Shown here: positions 21,581 through 30,613 of the stretch, piece after piece
How the letters are laid out: every line of letters starts with the position of its first letter
Position numbering within the stretch: the first letter of the stretch is position 1
Source of the DNA: Yersinia artesiana
GTDB lineage: Bacteria > Pseudomonadota > Gammaproteobacteria > Enterobacterales > Enterobacteriaceae
DNA length: 40,214 nucleotides
Direction of reading: 5' to 3'
NCBI RefSeq assembly: GCF_902726545.1
Contig: NZ_CACVAD010000042.1
Span: forward strand, 1 to 40,214
Notes under the pieces: generated by a model
What the model was told of the DNA's origin: nothing
Databases searched by the model: none
The model's input: only the letters and a program-made list of their open reading frames with translations
Position numbers and translations under genes: made by a program

Positions 21581-21582
21581 GA

Positions 21583-21657
21583 GTGAAGGGTTTACCGCAC
21601 CTAGGGGCGCTCCGGCGACTTACGTCGCTACGACCCCAGCGGCACGATTCCCCTTCA
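21583..21657. repeat. Nested imperfect palindrome of about 75 bases
   Basis: Four complementary blocks occur in mirrored order: TGAAGGG (21584-21590) with CCCTTCA (21651-21657), CCGC with GCGG, GGGG with CCCC, and GCGA with TCGC around a CTTACG loop. The arrangement would fold into one long interrupted hairpin. It resembles a dispersed intergenic repeat, but I cannot name the family. Confidence 0.55.
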
Positions 21658-21726
21658 TTCGACTTTATCAACAGTCAGAAACCGCCGCCATCATTAACTG
21701 GCAGCGGCAAATTTAAAGCTCTAAAC

Positions 21727-21927
21727 ATTCTCCAAAGTCATTGGCGTTACAGGTAGGCAGCCAGCAAATGCACCCCGATGAGCTGACCCTTGTCAGTGAT
21801 TCGGGTGACAAATCGGTCAGGAACCGATTTGAACGCTGCTTGCAGCGGCCTCGCAGAGGCGAGGCCCATGAACGGGCCGAGTAACTAGCGCAGCTAACAC
21901 CCCTGTAGCGTCAAGGACGAAGGAGAA
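21727..21927. repeat. ERIC element interrupted by a roughly 75-base insertion
   Basis: The flanks match the ERIC at 16866-16992 read on the opposite strand: CCCGATGAGCTGACC, GTCAGTGATTCGGGTGA, then AGCGCAGCTAACAC and CAAGGACGAAGGA. Between GGTGA (ending 21808) and ACTAGCG (from 21884) sits an extra block 21809-21883. Total length is about 201, equal to 127 plus about 74-75. The element abuts the ndh stop codon. Confidence 0.82.
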
Positions 21928-23232
21928 TTAGTGCAACTTAAGGCGCGGGCGTATCACCCGGTTAATCCCGCCCACCAGCATCATCAGGCCAGTTTTGGTA
22001 TAGCCATGCAATGCGACTTGATGCATACGATACAATGAGATGTAAACAACACGGGCAACACGCCCTTCCACCATCATAGAACCGCGCATCAGGTTACCCA
22101 TCAAGCTACCGACTGTACTAAACTTCGACAGCGACACCAGAGAACCATGGTCTTTATAAATGTATGGCTTCAGTGGTTGCTCATTGAGCAATGCTAAGAT
22201 ATTGCTGTAACAGCGGCTGGCCATCTGATGTGCAGATTGCGCGCGCGGCGGCACAAAACCACCACTTGGCTGTGGACAAGAAGCACAGTCACCAATTGCA
22301 AAAATATTCGGATCACGGGTTGTTTGCAGCGTCGGCTCAACCACCAATTGGTTAATACGGTTGGTTTCCAGCCCGGCAATATCTTTCATAAAGTCCGGCG
22401 CTTTAATACCTGCCGCCCATACCATCAGATCAGCATTAATAAACTCGCCATCTTTAGTATTCAGACCCTTTTCATCCGCGCTGGTAACCATTGTTTTGGT
22501 CAATACTCGCACACCCAGTTTAATCAGTTCCTGATGTGCCGCCGCCGAAATACGTGGCGGTAATGCTGGCAGGATACGTTCACCGGCTTCAACCAACGTG
22601 ACATTCAGTGCCTGGTTATCCAGGCCCTCAAAACCGTAGCTATGCAGTTGTTTTACCGCATTATGTAACTCAGCAGACAGCTCCACACCGGTGGCACCGC
22701 CGCCAACAATCGCGATATTAACTTTGCCTTTCTCACCCGGTTGCGCTGAATATTTCAGGAACAGGTTAAGCATTTCATTATGGAAGCGGTGGGCCTGATG
22801 TGGGTTATCAAGGAAGATGCAGTGATCCTTCACACCCGGCGTACCGAAATCATTCGACGTACTGCCCAGAGCGACCACTAAAATGTCATAGGATAGTTCA
22901 CGTTTTGTTACCAGCACATCGCCGTGCTCATCGCAAATTTCAGCCAGGCAGACCGTTTTGGTTTCACGGTTAATATCGGTTAACGACCCCAACTGGAAAT
23001 TGAAATAATGGTTGCGCGCATGAGCCAGGTAGCTCAATGCATCCACACCATCATCCAGAGAGCCGGTAGCCACTTCATGGAGCAAAGGTTTCCACAGATG
23101 GCTGTGGTTACGATCCACCAGAACAATCTCGGCTTTTTTGCTGCGCCCCAATTTATGACCCAGACTGGTTGCCAGCTCAAGGCCGCCAGCACCACCACCA
23201 ATAATAACGATTTTTTTCTTCGGCGTTGTCAA
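21928..23232 (-). CDS. ndh: NADH dehydrogenase II (NDH-2)
   Basis: Ndh is the single-subunit, non-proton-pumping NADH:ubiquinone oxidoreductase on the inner face of the cytoplasmic membrane. The 434-residue protein equals E. coli Ndh in length. It has the FAD-binding motif [10 protein letters not shown] near the N terminus, the NADH-binding motif [14 protein letters not shown] in the middle and the second FAD motif FAIGDCA. The C-terminal basic amphipathic segment would attach it to the membrane. The start is TTG 23232, as in E. coli ndh, preceded by AGGGGGT. A perfect FNR site lies upstream, which fits anaerobic repression. Confidence 0.95.
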   Translation of the reverse strand: MTTPKKKIVIIGGGAGGLELATSLGHKLGRSKKAEIVLVDRNHSHLWKPLLHEVATGSLDDGVDALSYLAHARNHYFNFQLGSLTDINRETKTVCLAEICDEHGDVLVTKRELSYDILVVALGSTSNDFGTPGVKDHCIFLDNPHQAHRFHNEMLNLFLKYSAQPGEKGKVNIAIVGGGATGVELSAELHNAVKQLHSYGFEGLDNQALNVTLVEAGERILPALPPRISAAAHQELIKLGVRVLTKTMVTSADEKGLNTKDGEFINADLMVWAAGIKAPDFMKDIAGLETNRINQLVVEPTLQTTRDPNIFAIGDCASCPQPSGGFVPPRAQSAHQMASRCYSNILALLNEQPLKPYIYKDHGSLVSLSKFSTVGSLMGNLMRGSMMVEGRVARVVYISLYRMHQVALHGYTKTGLMMLVGGINRVIRPRLKLH

Positions 23233-23367
23233 AATGACCCCCTAAATGTGAACCAATTGTTAGCTAATGGTAAATGAATAATATCCTTAGATAACATAGG
23301 GTTCGAAGATACCAATTCAATAAACTGGAGTCAGAATATCATGCAGGGTTATTTGGTCATACCAAAA

Positions 23368-23381
23368 TTGATATATATCAA
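23368..23381. promoter_or_regulatory. FNR binding site upstream of ndh
   Basis: TTGATATATATCAA is a perfect match to the FNR consensus TTGAT-N4-ATCAA. It lies 136-149 bases before the ndh start. In E. coli ndh is repressed by FNR through two upstream sites, so this position suggests the same control. Only one site was found. Confidence 0.75.
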
Positions 23382-23510
23382 CTTTTTTTGATTAAAGTAC
23401 CAGCGAGAGGATTTTTTCTAGAATAGGTTTCAAATAGTTAGCGTTTAGTCACGGTTTAAGTTTTTTTTATTGGGTGGGGGATAAAGGTCAGTTTTGCCAT
23501 TTTTTGCCAT

Positions 23511-23554
23511 AAAAATGGCCTGAAAAAAGCCGACGAAACGCTTTTTTCAGGCCA
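23511..23554 (-). terminator. Intrinsic terminator after ycfP
   Basis: TGGCCTGAAAAAAGC (23516-23530) and GCTTTTTTCAGGCCA (23540-23554) form a perfect 15-bp stem around a 9-base loop. On the minus strand it is followed by T5 (complement of 23511-23515). It separates ycfP from ndh. Confidence 0.8.
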
Positions 23555-23619
23555 AATTGCACAGAACAGCAAGCATTACAATTAACCAGTCGTTAACAAA
23601 ACCCGGCTAATTCGATTAT

Positions 23620-24162
23620 TTATCCCAGTATTTTAAATGCTTTGATGCGCTGCAGATGAGGTGAAAGATCTTTAAACTTGTGACCTTGCTTTTCATCCCA
23701 GACAATTTCGTAATAGGGATGCAAATCACCGGCAGTGCGCTTGCTATCGAGCATTTCATCATGACGCGACAACACGACTAAGCAGCGATCACGGTTTTTC
23801 TCGCGAAAATCACTGATACATTTACTGGCAATATCAACATACTCTTCTGGCCGGTCAATTTTACCGCTCATATTGTCTTGCGGATAAAGATTAGGGTTGA
23901 AGGCAACCTGGCGGATACCGCACAGGAAACCAATCCGCTCGGCCCAAAAGCCCCCTAACCCCACACCGCAAATCAGTGACTTGGTATCACCGCCCTGCTG
24001 AATAGCCTTATCCACTTCTTTCAATAAATGCTGCATATCATGACGAGGATGCAACGTGCTGTAACTGATGAAACGCACATCCGGATCAATGAATTGCAGT
24101 TGCAGGACTTTCTCGTGATTGCCAGGGCTGTTGGAATCAAAACCATGTAGATAGACTATCAT
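23620..24162 (-). CDS. ycfP: YcfP, alpha/beta-hydrolase-like UPF0227 protein
   Basis: The 180-residue protein matches E. coli YcfP in length and sequence and belongs to the YqiA/YcfP esterase-like family. The fold signature [12 protein letters not shown] at the N terminus and a late histidine in EKQGHKFKD are present. At the nucleophile elbow, where esterases have G-x-S-x-G, the sequence reads GVGLGG, so serine is replaced by glycine. The same change is present in E. coli YcfP as I recall it, so the family may not be an ordinary serine hydrolase. The substrate is unknown. nagZ ends two bases upstream, so the two are cotranscribed. Confidence 0.9.
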   Translation of the reverse strand: MIVYLHGFDSNSPGNHEKVLQLQFIDPDVRFISYSTLHPRHDMQHLLKEVDKAIQQGGDTKSLICGVGLGGFWAERIGFLCGIRQVAFNPNLYPQDNMSGKIDRPEEYVDIASKCISDFREKNRDRCLVVLSRHDEMLDSKRTAGDLHPYYEIVWDEKQGHKFKDLSPHLQRIKAFKILG

Positions 24163-24164
24163 AT

Positions 24165-25190
24165 TTATCCTCGCGATTTATGTGCATCCCAACGTTCGCT
24201 GAGTGCCGTTAATGCCTTATTCGCCTGTTGCCAACGCGGTGATGCCATCAACGCCTGACGATCAAACTGCCCAGAATGATACAGGCGTGCCAGTTGGTCT
24301 GCTTTGACTGGCGACAGGTTATCCAACACACTTACCGCGCCCTGACGGTTATTACACACCAGAATCATATCGCAGCCTGCATCCAAAGAGGCTTGCCCAC
24401 GCTCGGCATAACTGCCCATGATGGCCGCCCCCTCCATCGACAAGTCATCAGAGAAAATGATGCCATCGAACCCTAACTCCTGGCGCAATATGGTTTGGAG
24501 CCAGTAAGCCGAGCCACTGGCTGGACGCACATCAGCTTCAGTATAAATCACATGAGCGGGCATAATAGCATCCAGCAATCGCCGGGCAATCAGTTCGCGA
24601 AATATAACCATATCATGAGTACGGATTTCTGCCAGTGGTCGATTATCCCGTGGCGTCTCTTTATGCGAATCTGCCGTCACCGCCCCGTGCCCGGGGAAGT
24701 GCTTACCGGTGGTTTTCATACCCGCGCTATGCATCCCGCGAATAAAGCACTCGGCCATATTCAGCGCTTGTTGCGGATCACTGTGGAATGAGCGCTCACC
24801 GATAGCCGCGCTGACATGACCAATATCCAGAACTGGCGCAAAGCTAATATCAATATCCATTGATATCATTTCGGCCGCCATCAGCCAGCCTGCATCTTGT
24901 GCTAACTGCGCCGCAATGGCGGCATCATTGAGCGCCGCGAACGACTGAGCCGCAGGTAAGCGGGTAAAACCGTCACGAAAGCGCTGTACCCGGCCCCCTT
25001 CCTGATCAACTGCCACCACTAAGCGCTCGTGGGACGCAGCCCTTATCTGACGGACTAACTCACGCAGTTGCTCGGCATCATGAAAATTACGGCTGAATAA
25101 AATCAGGCCGCCCACCAGCGGGTGCTTTAAAATCTCACGTTCTTCTGCATCCAGCTCATAGCTGGCAACGTCTAACATCACTGGCCCCAC
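24165..25190 (-). CDS. nagZ: Beta-N-acetylhexosaminidase NagZ
   Basis: NagZ removes GlcNAc from anhydromuropeptides in the cytoplasm during murein recycling; its products also influence AmpC induction through AmpR. The 341-residue protein is of glycoside hydrolase family 3 and equals E. coli NagZ in length. Signatures are [13 protein letters not shown], the histidine loop [15 protein letters not shown] that supplies the general acid/base, and the nucleophile aspartate in FSDDLSMEG. The start is GTG 25190, after GAGAGG, giving (M)[13 protein letters not shown]; upstream codons overlap thiK. It supplies GlcNAc to NagK, also encoded in this window. Confidence 0.95.
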   Translation of the reverse strand: MGPVMLDVASYELDAEEREILKHPLVGGLILFSRNFHDAEQLRELVRQIRAASHERLVVAVDQEGGRVQRFRDGFTRLPAAQSFAALNDAAIAAQLAQDAGWLMAAEMISMDIDISFAPVLDIGHVSAAIGERSFHSDPQQALNMAECFIRGMHSAGMKTTGKHFPGHGAVTADSHKETPRDNRPLAEIRTHDMVIFRELIARRLLDAIMPAHVIYTEADVRPASGSAYWLQTILRQELGFDGIIFSDDLSMEGAAIMGSYAERGQASLDAGCDMILVCNNRQGAVSVLDNLSPVKADQLARLYHSGQFDRQALMASPRWQQANKALTALSERWDAHKSRG

Positions 25191-25212
25191 GACAACCTCT
25201 CTTTCAATACAA

Positions 25213-26133
25213 TCAAAATGATAAATTAAACCGCCGACGCAACGGGGCTGCCCATTGCAAAAACTCAGTGTTCCCACTCTGCTGCCAACGCACCTCAAAC
25301 CACATCAGCATTAGATAATCAACCCACGGCACCCAGCGCTGTATCTGACGGGATAAACGATCAATATCAGGGTAACCCTGCTCATTCTGGCAATAGTGCT
25401 GTAAAAAAGCCTGTTGCAGGGGCGCTGACCAACTATTGCCACGAAATAGCGCAGCAATATCAAGAGCAATATCGCCATCAGCGGCATATTCCCAATCAAT
25501 CAGTTTCAGCCCAGTGGGGGTCGTCAAAAGATTGCCGGGGTGAATATCCATATGTAGGGGTGCCAGTTTCAGCGGTTGCGGCAGTGGTCTACGCAGAAAA
25601 TGCTGATGCAACCGTAGCCAATGTGGTGAAAGGCGTTTGCTATCAATCTGCCGGGCATAACGGATAAGTTGAGCGCGTAAATCCAGGCGATAACCGCTGT
25701 CGGGCAGATGATGCAAGCGGGTCAATAGTTGTGCCAGTTGACCATTGCTCGATAATTCAATGAATTGCGCTGTAGTTACAACGTCACCTCCGAGCCAATT
25801 GACCACTAACCAGTGTTGATCTGCGGCGATAACAGTGGGTGCCAAATGATGACCAGCCACATGTCGCAGCAACTTGCGCTCCCGCCGCCGATCCACTCCC
25901 AGTTGGGTTTTCTGCACCGATTGTTCACGCGCCAGCCAGTTAATAGTCGCAGTCTTATTTGACGGGTAAGAAATACGCCAACTTTCACCCGTCAGGCCAG
26001 ATACCGGGCTAATATGCCAATCTACCTTGATAAAATCGGCTGCATGAATAAAACCATCGGGAGTCATATCCACCGACGGTTTTATCCTTTCAATAAGCGC
26101 ATACAGAGAAGGATCAGCGCTTAACCGGGCCAT
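25213..26133 (-). CDS. thiK: Thiamine kinase ThiK
   Basis: ThiK phosphorylates salvaged thiamine to thiamine monophosphate. The 306-residue protein belongs to the aminoglycoside-phosphotransferase/choline-kinase fold. The catalytic loop LHMDIHPGN and the metal-binding LIDWEYA are intact, and the C-terminal WFEVRW is shared with E. coli ThiK (274 aa). The product is longer than the E. coli protein, mainly at the N terminus, and is more divergent than its neighbours. It overlaps the end of lpoB by 20 bases, so ATG 26133 is translationally coupled. The position between lpoB and nagZ is as in E. coli. Confidence 0.85.
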   Translation of the reverse strand: MARLSADPSLYALIERIKPSVDMTPDGFIHAADFIKVDWHISPVSGLTGESWRISYPSNKTATINWLAREQSVQKTQLGVDRRRERKLLRHVAGHHLAPTVIAADQHWLVVNWLGGDVVTTAQFIELSSNGQLAQLLTRLHHLPDSGYRLDLRAQLIRYARQIDSKRLSPHWLRLHQHFLRRPLPQPLKLAPLHMDIHPGNLLTTPTGLKLIDWEYAADGDIALDIAALFRGNSWSAPLQQAFLQHYCQNEQGYPDIDRLSRQIQRWVPWVDYLMLMWFEVRWQQSGNTEFLQWAAPLRRRFNLSF

Positions 26134-26695
26134 TACCTGACCAGATAATTTCGCCGGTTTGTGCCTGCATCAACTGCATTTCAATGGTGGGAGACTTCAC
26201 ATCACCACTCACATCACTGTAGAGCACATATTGGGCGCTGACATAGCGAGCCAGACCAATGGCCTTACTGCGTGAGCCAAGGCTATCTTCTTCTGATAAC
26301 CCCAATGTTTGCTTGGCAACCGCCAATTGCTGTGGCGAGATCAACACAAACTTTTTGTTTGATGACAGCACTTGGTGCAATGCAGAGGTGGCTTTCGCCG
26401 TTGGTAACCTGCCATTAGTATTATTTTTAACGCTATCGACCAGCAATATGCTGCCGTTGGCCACATCGTTGCTGTTGACCATTTGTGCCACCAAAGGCTC
26501 GACACTGGCGGCCCAATCAATAGATTGCTCCATCTTTGGCGGCGGCGGTACGTTATCTACCGGTGGTGGCGTTTCAGGAACCGGTGGCGTGACAGGTTCG
26601 ATGGTCACGGGTGGTGTGGTTGGCTCAACAGGTGGCTGAGTGATACACCCCGTCAGCACAAGTGCCGCCAGAACGACAGATAAATACCTTTTCAT
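26114..26695 (-). CDS. lpoB: Penicillin-binding protein activator LpoB
   Basis: LpoB is an outer-membrane lipoprotein that reaches through the periplasm to activate the murein synthase PBP1B. The 193-residue precursor has a lipoprotein signal with lipobox LTGC and C17 as the modified residue. A proline- and threonine-rich flexible linker (residues about 20-55) precedes the globular domain, which starts near SIDWAAS. The linker is shorter than in E. coli LpoB (213 aa). Export of this lipoprotein depends on the LolCDE system encoded in the same window. Confidence 0.93.
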   Translation of the reverse strand: MKRYLSVVLAALVLTGCITQPPVEPTTPPVTIEPVTPPVPETPPPVDNVPPPPKMEQSIDWAASVEPLVAQMVNSNDVANGSILLVDSVKNNTNGRLPTAKATSALHQVLSSNKKFVLISPQQLAVAKQTLGLSEEDSLGSRSKAIGLARYVSAQYVLYSDVSGDVKSPTIEMQLMQAQTGEIIWSGNGPVKR

Positions 26696-26749
26696 TGTCC
26701 CACTCCAATAGCACGATGATAAGAACCGAGCCGTTATAAAAATACAGGG

Positions 26750-27139
26750 TTATAAGAATAAATAAAGACGCGCACTGCGCGCATTAAAATTATTATTAAC
26801 TGATTGAATATCCACATCATCATTTGGCGCAATGATAATAGCGCGTGGTGCCTCCAGAGGCGGCACATCCAAGCCTTGCGCATCATACCAATAAAAGCGG
26901 TAGTTTATTTTTATCGGTTTATTCTGGCTATTGGTAATCACCGAGCGCGCCACGTTATCACCCGAGGATGCAGAAACAGTCGGTTGAGAAGCCAAAACAC
27001 CCGCCGTTAATACTGACGAATCCATTACTACGGTTTGCTGCTTATTCACCGCAATCCCTTTCGGACTGCTGCATCCCAGCAATGTCGCGATACCCGCGAA
27101 CGCTATTACCGGCAATAAAAACGCCTTCACAGGGCGCAT
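26750..27139 (-). CDS. ycfL: YcfL family lipoprotein
   Basis: A 129-residue predicted lipoprotein: the hydrophobic signal ends in the lipobox LLGC at residue 23, followed by SSPKG. The mature domain has a predicted beta-sandwich character with INYRFYWYDAQGLDV, typical of DUF1425/YcfL. The function is unknown. It lies between lpoB and hinT, as in E. coli, with 54 bases to lpoB, and is probably cotranscribed with lpoB-thiK-nagZ-ycfP. Confidence 0.85.
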   Translation of the reverse strand: MRPVKAFLLPVIAFAGIATLLGCSSPKGIAVNKQQTVVMDSSVLTAGVLASQPTVSASSGDNVARSVITNSQNKPIKINYRFYWYDAQGLDVPPLEAPRAIIIAPNDDVDIQSVNNNFNARSARLYLFL

Positions 27140-27176
27140 AGGCTTACCTCAGTTATAAGTCCTGTCATACTTCAAG

Positions 27177-27530
27177 CTATTTATGTGACAGTAACGAGCC
27201 CAACTCACGGCCACCGACCAGATGCATGTGAATATGGTAAACCACCTGCCCGGCATGACGATTGCAGTTGATGATCAGACGATAGCCATCTTCAGCAATG
27301 CCTTCCTGCTCTGCAAGTTTAGCAGCCACAGTGATCATTCGACCCAATGTTGCTTCATGTTCTGCTGTGACGTCATTCACAGTTGGAATAAGAATGTTAG
27401 GAATGATTAAGATATGAGTTGGTGCCTGCGGGGCGATATCACGAAACGCGGTCACCAGTTCGTCCTGGTAGACCACGTCGGCAGGGATTTCACGGCGGAT
27501 AATTTTGCTGAAAATCGTTTCTTCGGCCAT
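27177..27530 (-). CDS. hinT: HIT-family purine nucleoside phosphoramidase HinT
   Basis: HinT hydrolyses purine nucleoside phosphoramidates such as AMP-lysine. The 117-residue protein carries the histidine triad in [12 protein letters not shown] near the C terminus; the middle histidine is the nucleophile. The start ATG 27530 follows AAGGAAAT and gives [20 protein letters not shown], the family N terminus (E. coli 119 aa). The open frame continuing 26 codons upstream is not supported. Confidence 0.94.
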   Translation of the reverse strand: MAEETIFSKIIRREIPADVVYQDELVTAFRDIAPQAPTHILIIPNILIPTVNDVTAEHEATLGRMITVAAKLAEQEGIAEDGYRLIINCNRHAGQVVYHIHMHLVGGRELGSLLSHK

Positions 27531-27604
27531 TACGCATTTCCTTGAAAGTGATAAAAGGAGGAATGCGTAGTATGAGCGACAATTTCTATTGATTTCAACC
27601 TCAA

Positions 27605-28426
27605 TCATTGAGCGCGGGCATAAGCCGCTGCTTTTTCAAACAAAGCCTGCTCTGGACGAATGCCGGTATACAGCACAAATTGCTCAACCGCCTGAATAGC
27701 AAAGACTTCAGCGCCAGTAATAACGATTTTTCCTTGTGCTTTGGCGTAGCTTATCAACGGGGTCATCGCTGGCAGTGCCACCACATCAAAAACCACCCCG
27801 GCATGTTCAACCTCAGTTTCAGTAAAAGCCATGCTATCGGCCTCTTTCCCCACTGACATCCCCACTGGGGTGGCATTGATTAATACATCGGCTTCAACAC
27901 CCTGCATATCAGGCTGATAGGTGTAACCGGATTGTTCGGCTAATTTTTTACCGGTTTTTTCGTTCGTCGCAATAATAAATCCCTGCTTAAAACCGGCATT
28001 TTTTAGTGCAAAAGCTACGGCTTTCGCCATCCCACCACTGCCACGCAGTGCAAAGACTTTATCTGTAGGCACCTGATAACTCTCCAGCAATTTCGCGATG
28101 GCGATATAGTCGGTGTTGTACGCTTTCAGATAACCATCAGTATTTACTAAGGTATTTACCGAATTAATGGCTGCGGCAGAGGCATCCAACTCATCTACCA
28201 TTGGGATAACCGCCTCTTTAAACGGCATTGAAATAGCACAACCTCGGAACCCCAATGCCCGCACACCGCCAATTGCCGCGGCCAAATCCGTGGTGGTAAA
28301 GGCTTTATACAGGTAATCGAGATCCATAGCATCGTACAAAAAATTATGAAAACGGGTGCCAAAGTTGCTGGGTCTGGCGGCCAGAGAAATACACACTTGG
28401 GTGTCTTTGTTTAAGTAACGGGTCAT
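27605..28426 (-). CDS. Shikimate dehydrogenase-like protein (AroE superfamily)
   Basis: The 273-residue product is an NAD(P)-dependent dehydrogenase of the AroE superfamily, closest in my memory to the HI0607 (SdhL) branch rather than to AroE or YdiB. The substrate lysine is in SMPFKEAV, and INSVNT and YNTDYIA supply the asparagine and aspartate of the active site. The nucleotide-binding loop reads [10 protein letters not shown] instead of the GAGGA of AroE. Either a true dehydrogenase for shikimate or quinate or one for another substrate is possible. It is divergent from the SgrR-family regulator gene, and hinT starts 74 bases downstream. Confidence 0.82.
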   Translation of the reverse strand: MTRYLNKDTQVCISLAARPSNFGTRFHNFLYDAMDLDYLYKAFTTTDLAAAIGGVRALGFRGCAISMPFKEAVIPMVDELDASAAAINSVNTLVNTDGYLKAYNTDYIAIAKLLESYQVPTDKVFALRGSGGMAKAVAFALKNAGFKQGFIIATNEKTGKKLAEQSGYTYQPDMQGVEADVLINATPVGMSVGKEADSMAFTETEVEHAGVVFDVVALPAMTPLISYAKAQGKIVITGAEVFAIQAVEQFVLYTGIRPEQALFEKAAAYARAQ

Positions 28427-28573
28427 CTTCTTTCCTCACATAATCATGGCGTTCTGTCTGCGGCCTTTGCCGATAAGAAGTGCTGAGACACAAACGCTTG
28501 CTGTAGTGAAAATTATCAGCTAAAAAGATGAGATATAAAACTGCTGAGTTCGACTCAATTAGGTTCCTCTTTT

Positions 28574-30364
28574 ATGACCAGCCGACGCATTGAACAGCAA
28601 TACTTGCGCTTACTGAATCAGGTTGGAGTACAACCGGTTGAGATTACACTGCAAGAACTTGCGGACAAACTCTGCTGTACCAAGCGCCACATGCGGACAT
28701 TACTGGTTCAAATGCAGCAGGCCGGCTGGTTGCGATGGCAAGCAGAGGTCGGTCGTGGCCGCCGGTCATATTTGCAACTATTGCGGAACACTCATCAGCT
28801 TTTAATTGAAAAAGCGGAACAGTTATTAGATTCCGGTGGTTTTAATGAAGCCATTGCTCTCTTGGGCGAAGATAAACAGCTCATTACCCCCTTGTTGCGG
28901 GCTAAACTGGGGTATCGGATACGCGATGACTATCAGGCTCTGCGCATCCCCTACTACCGCACCATGACAAATCTTTACCCCGGCACACCACTACGCCGCT
29001 CTGAGCTGCACTTAGTCCGACAAATTTTTAATGGTCTGACCCGAATAAATGAGGAAAATGGTGAAGTCACTACCGATTTAGCTCACAAATGGCGAATGCT
29101 CGACCCATTGCATTGGCGCTTTTATTTACGTCCAGCGGTGCAATTTCATGATGGCCGAGAGCTGTCCAGCCGTGATGTCGTCAGTTCATTAACCCGCAGT
29201 GCAGCTTTACCGCTGTTTTCACATATTCAAAAAATTAGTTCGCACGGGCCACTCAGTGTGGTTATTGAACTCAGCCAACCGGACCCACGCCTTCCGCTGT
29301 TACTCGCCCATCACAGCGCACTGATTCTGCCGGAAAATCATGTCACGCAACCAAATTTTGCCTCTCACCCGGTGGGTACGGGGCCTTATCGCGTGGCTGA
29401 AAATGATAACTGGCACTTGCAGATGAAATCCTTTGACCACTATTTTGGTTTTCGGGGCTTGCTGGATGAAGTTGAGGTGCTTATCTTCCCGGATTTGGCG
29501 CGCCCGCCCTCTGACACACCTGCCGTGCTATCAGAGCGGTTGAGTATGGCGAATATACAAAGTGCTACCTGGCTCAGTTCCAGCATCAGTGATATTGATT
29601 ATGTTTCTGGAAAAGCCGCCAGCCTGACGGGTAAACCATCAGACGCAACACAAGAGATGTTTCTGGAACGCGGCGGGTATTTTTTGCTATGTGATAGCCG
29701 CTCACCGCACTGGCACAATATTAAACAGCGCCGCTGGTTGCGAAAAACGCTCAATCCTTATCATCTCATCCAACAGCTAATTGACCCCATTCGCCCCTTC
29801 TGGGTGCCCGCAAGCAGTGTTCTGCCCACATGGTTTCATAGCATTGATGCAGGGGAAGAGTGTTCTCCTTTTTCAAGTGATATCGCGGCAGGATCCGAGG
29901 ATATGCCGGTATTAACACTGGCTTATCATGCCCAGCATCCTGAATACCCGATGTTGGTGACTGAAATGACCCATATTCTCGCCGCTCAGGGCATTAAGTT
30001 AGATATTATCGAGCTGGATTACACCTCTTGGGCCAAAGGTGAGGCCAAGGCTGATTTGTGGCTGGGAACAGTGAACTTTGCCGTTCCTGAGGAATGGAGT
30101 GTTGGCGCATGGCTATTTGACTCTCAGCTACTGCGTCAATCCATCACTGGCGGTGATACCGCTGATTTACAGAGCTATCTGCATGATTGGCGCAACCAAT
30201 CATTAGGCAGTGAACAATTAGTGAGAGAGGTCATAGCCAATGGGTGGTTGCAGCCATTATTCCACCACTGGATGCGCCTAAAGGCCCCCGAACAAGCCCA
30301 AGGCGCACACTTGAATAATTTAGGTTGGTTTGATTTTCAGACCACCTGGCTAGAGCCGGAATAA
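28574..30364 (+). CDS. SgrR-family transcriptional regulator with solute-binding domain
   Basis: The 596-residue protein has an N-terminal helix-turn-helix domain (residues about 5-70, with LCCTKRHMRTLL as the recognition region) and a long C-terminal domain of the SBP_bac_5 type (about 165-590), without signal peptide. This is the architecture of SgrR, which senses sugar-phosphate stress and activates the SgrS RNA, and of its paralog YbaE. Similarity to E. coli SgrR is clear (RRSELHLVRQIFNGLTRINEENGE), but thiBPQ, sgrS and setA are not next to it, so I do not assign the name. It may control the divergent dehydrogenase gene or the quinone reductase gene downstream. Confidence 0.8.
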   Translation: MTSRRIEQQYLRLLNQVGVQPVEITLQELADKLCCTKRHMRTLLVQMQQAGWLRWQAEVGRGRRSYLQLLRNTHQLLIEKAEQLLDSGGFNEAIALLGEDKQLITPLLRAKLGYRIRDDYQALRIPYYRTMTNLYPGTPLRRSELHLVRQIFNGLTRINEENGEVTTDLAHKWRMLDPLHWRFYLRPAVQFHDGRELSSRDVVSSLTRSAALPLFSHIQKISSHGPLSVVIELSQPDPRLPLLLAHHSALILPENHVTQPNFASHPVGTGPYRVAENDNWHLQMKSFDHYFGFRGLLDEVEVLIFPDLARPPSDTPAVLSERLSMANIQSATWLSSSISDIDYVSGKAASLTGKPSDATQEMFLERGGYFLLCDSRSPHWHNIKQRRWLRKTLNPYHLIQQLIDPIRPFWVPASSVLPTWFHSIDAGEECSPFSSDIAAGSEDMPVLTLAYHAQHPEYPMLVTEMTHILAAQGIKLDIIELDYTSWAKGEAKADLWLGTVNFAVPEEWSVGAWLFDSQLLRQSITGGDTADLQSYLHDWRNQSLGSEQLVREVIANGWLQPLFHHWMRLKAPEQAQGAHLNNLGWFDFQTTWLEPE

Positions 30365-30395
30365 CATAAATAAAATCAATTCAAGATAAATATTA

Positions 30396-30423
30396 ATTAC
30401 ACAGAAGATAACGTGTGATTTTT
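30396..30423 (+). terminator. Candidate terminator after the SgrR-family gene
   Basis: ATTACAC (30396-30402) pairs with GTGTGAT (30413-30419), with one G-T pair, across 10 bases, and runs into TTTT. The stem is short and AT-rich. The remaining bases up to 30613 hold no recognised gene. Confidence 0.5.
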
Positions 30424-30613
30424 ATATAACTATTTAATTTATATTTCTTATCAGGACTAGTCACTGCTTTCACTCGTCGCTTTCTGCTTTTTACCTCCTG
30501 ACATAAGTTAAGCACATTCACTCCATGAATTATTTGGGTTACGGAGCTAAGATAATCACTTCGTCATCGGCACAGCTTCTGACTCGGTATCTTCATGTTA
30601 CAAGAGGAATATT

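Noticed and set aside
21478..21582. 34-codon open frame in the ycfJ-ndh spacer
   Set aside because: The nearest AGGAGG is more than 20 bases before the ATG, and the product shows no recognisable feature.
23493..23519. Alternative hairpin GCCATTTTT/AAAAATGGC overlapping the ycfP terminator, as an attenuator
   Set aside because: The overlapping terminator with 15-bp stem and T5 explains the sequence; AT-rich pairing here is probably incidental.
27161..27179. TCATACTTCAAG next to the hinT stop, like an ERIC end
   Set aside because: Only about 12 bases match; too short to call a repeat, although it may be a relic.
28427..28573. SgrS small RNA upstream of the SgrR-family gene
   Set aside because: None of the conserved ptsG-pairing segment or the terminator typical of SgrS is present.
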